Assembly: GCA_038248745.1 (NCBI GenBank)
Contig: JBBRXC010000031.1
Coordinates: 1-14,248 of the forward strand
DNA: 14,248 nucleotides
Reading direction: 5' to 3'
Source: JAENWH01 sp038248745
GTDB lineage: Bacteria > Bacillota > Clostridia > Peptostreptococcales > Anaerovoracaceae
Notes under the pieces: generated by a model
What the model saw: the letters and a program-made list of their open reading frames with translations, nothing else
The model's database searches: none
Told to the model about the DNA's origin: nothing
Part shown: positions 13,291-14,248 of the stretch, in pieces
Layout of the letters: every line of letters starts with the position of its first letter
How positions within the stretch are numbered: position 1 is the first letter of the stretch
Position numbers and translations under genes: made by a program

Positions 13291-13977
13291 ATGAAGCATG
13301 AATTTCCAGTAACCAGAACAACAAACCCTAAAGAAAAGCCTGACCCAAGTACATTGAAATTTGGAGAAACGTTTACAGATCATATGTTTATTATGGAATA
13401 TACGGACGGTAAAGGATGGCACGATGGAAGAATTGTGCCTTATGGCCCGCTTTCAATCTCACCAGCTGCTACCTGTTTGCATTATGGACAGGAAATGTTC
13501 GAAGGATTAAAGGCTTATAAGACAAAAGAAGGAAAGATTCAGTTATTCAGACCAGACATGAACGCAAAAAGAACAAATGTGACGAATGAAAGACTTTGTA
13601 TTCCGCTAATTGATGAAGAAATCTATGTGGATGCAATCAAAGCCCTCGTTAATGTGGAGAAGGATTGGATTCCTGATATTCCAGACACGTCTTTATATAT
13701 TCGGCCGTTTATTTTTGGAGATTCACCGGTTCTTGGGGTAAAACCAGCAAAACATTATATTTTTGGTATTATTACATGCCCTGTTGGACCTTATTACGCA
13801 AACGGTCTTTCACCAACAAGGATTTATGTTGAAGAAGAATTTGTTCGAGCAGTAATGGGTGGAACAGGTTATGCAAAAATTGGTGGAAATTATGCGGGTG
13901 CATTAAAATCTCAAGAGAAAGCCCATGAAAAAGGATATGATCAAGCGCTTCGCCCCGTAATTTTGAAGCTTTTATAA
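13291..13977 (+). CDS. ilvE: Branched-chain amino acid aminotransferase, truncated at a chimeric 3' junction
   Basis: This fold-type IV PLP enzyme interconverts Leu, Ile and Val with their keto acids. Full-length relatives have about 340-360 residues; this frame has 228. Residues 1-220 look normal, with YGPLSISPAATCLHYGQ near 51-67, FEGLKAY (70-76), YIRPFIFG (136-143) and the PLP lysine K196 in GYAKIGGNYAGA. After GYDQAL (215-220), where the family normally continues as VLW-LDG and then EVGTMN, the frame reads RPVILKLL and stops. The conserved Glu of EVGTMN and the phosphate-binding C-terminal part are missing. Sequence from about 13921 onward instead encodes RuvB on the opposite strand. If the join is real the product should be inactive. 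The start ATG 13291 has AAAGGA about 10 nt upstream. Confidence 0.85.
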   Translation: MKHEFPVTRTTNPKEKPDPSTLKFGETFTDHMFIMEYTDGKGWHDGRIVPYGPLSISPAATCLHYGQEMFEGLKAYKTKEGKIQLFRPDMNAKRTNVTNERLCIPLIDEEIYVDAIKALVNVEKDWIPDIPDTSLYIRPFIFGDSPVLGVKPAKHYIFGIITCPVGPYYANGLSPTRIYVEEEFVRAVMGGTGYAKIGGNYAGALKSQEKAHEKGYDQALRPVILKLL

Positions 13978-14110
13978 ATATGCTGATGTTCTCTATGATC
14001 TGCGACTGACCGCTGAAATCATCTATTAGACCTGGCCGGATATTATTTTCAAATTCCTTCTCCACCGCACTCAGCGATTCTCCATCCGTATTTAAATTGG
14101 GATTTGCCAT
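13922..14110 (-). pseudogene. ruvB: RuvB N-terminal fragment, joined head-on to ilvE
   Basis: The first 63 codons match the N-terminus of the Holliday-junction helicase RuvB: NIRPGLIDDFSGQ (23-35), then ENISIFIKASK (40-50) and RGEALDHILFHG (52-63). The normal protein would go on with PPGLGKTTLA (Walker A). Here the frame passes into antisense ilvE (LSLEILMHPH) and runs only to 13772, so the ATPase core is missing. The ATG at 14110 has no clear ribosome site; GTG 14065 is an alternative. RuvB is about 330-340 residues, so at least 80 percent is absent. The fragment is either a rearranged remnant or the true start of ruvB joined wrongly in assembly. Confidence 0.7.
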
Positions 14111-14144
14111 GCTGTAAAAATAACGATTAACTGTTGGGTGGCAT

Positions 14145-14248
14145 TCATAATTTTACGGCCGTGACTACAATCACCCTGGCGCAATTATATTGAATTTCCT
14201 GCTCGTTTCCAAGCATCTTCTCCCGGCTGGTTAAAAAAACAAATAATC
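14145..14248 (-). CDS. C-terminal end of an unidentified ORF upstream of ruvB (partial)
   Basis: On the minus strand an open frame enters from the right edge and ends with TGA at 14145-14147. The visible 33 or so residues include SREKMLGNEQEIQYN and end VIVVTAVKL. It would precede ruvB by 34 bp on the same strand. I do not recognise it; it does not look like a RuvA C-terminus. A frame this short could be chance. Confidence 0.3.
   Translation of the reverse strand, partial: LFVFLTSREKMLGNEQEIQYNCARVIVVTAVKL

Noticed and set aside
13772..13921. C-terminal half of the minus-strand frame that starts as RuvB
   Set aside because: Below 13922 the frame is antisense to well-conserved aminotransferase sequence and has no RuvB features, so it is not part of a real protein family.

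Overview
The window looks like chromosomal DNA from a low-GC anaerobic Firmicute, most likely a member of the Clostridia. Reasons: strong AGGAGG ribosome sites, AGA-rich arginine codons, a sigma-54 gene directly ahead of a glycolytic operon, and a K+-dependent membrane pyrophosphatase. Family-level placement is inference.

Layout. Positions 1-1330 (minus strand) hold the start of an RND efflux permease and its membrane-fusion adaptor. Their promoter is flanked by two copies of a TetR-like palindrome. Positions 1463-2152 (plus) hold nth, endonuclease III. Positions 2140-2556 hold no gene; they form a roughly 400-bp imperfect palindrome with 20-bp identical inverted ends, two perfect and inverted DnaA boxes, and tandem repeats. 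Positions 2545-4040 (minus) hold hom without an ACT domain, translationally coupled to a SEC-C protein. Positions 4149-10599 (plus) run trmL, rpoN, gap, pgk, tpiA, eno. Positions 10682-13049 (plus) hold secG and hppA, with a structured leader before hppA. Positions 13291-14248 hold the first two thirds of a branched-chain aminotransferase gene that runs head-on into the N-terminal part of ruvB on the other strand.

How the genes work together. gap-pgk-tpiA-eno supply lower glycolysis except phosphoglycerate mutase, which is absent, as is the CggR-type repressor often found before gap. hppA recovers energy from pyrophosphate as an ion gradient, which suits an anaerobe. Its leader contains a strong hairpin whose 3' arm could also pair with the ribosome site.

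Most notable points: the DnaA-box palindrome between nth and the SEC-C gene; the possible two-state hppA leader; three 36-bp hairpin repeats at the rpoN-gap boundary; a GAPDH of the type I recall from trypanosome glycosomes; and the ilvE/ruvB junction, which is either a real rearrangement or a chimeric assembly join. I saw no CRISPR array, insertion-sequence transposase, tRNA or rRNA.
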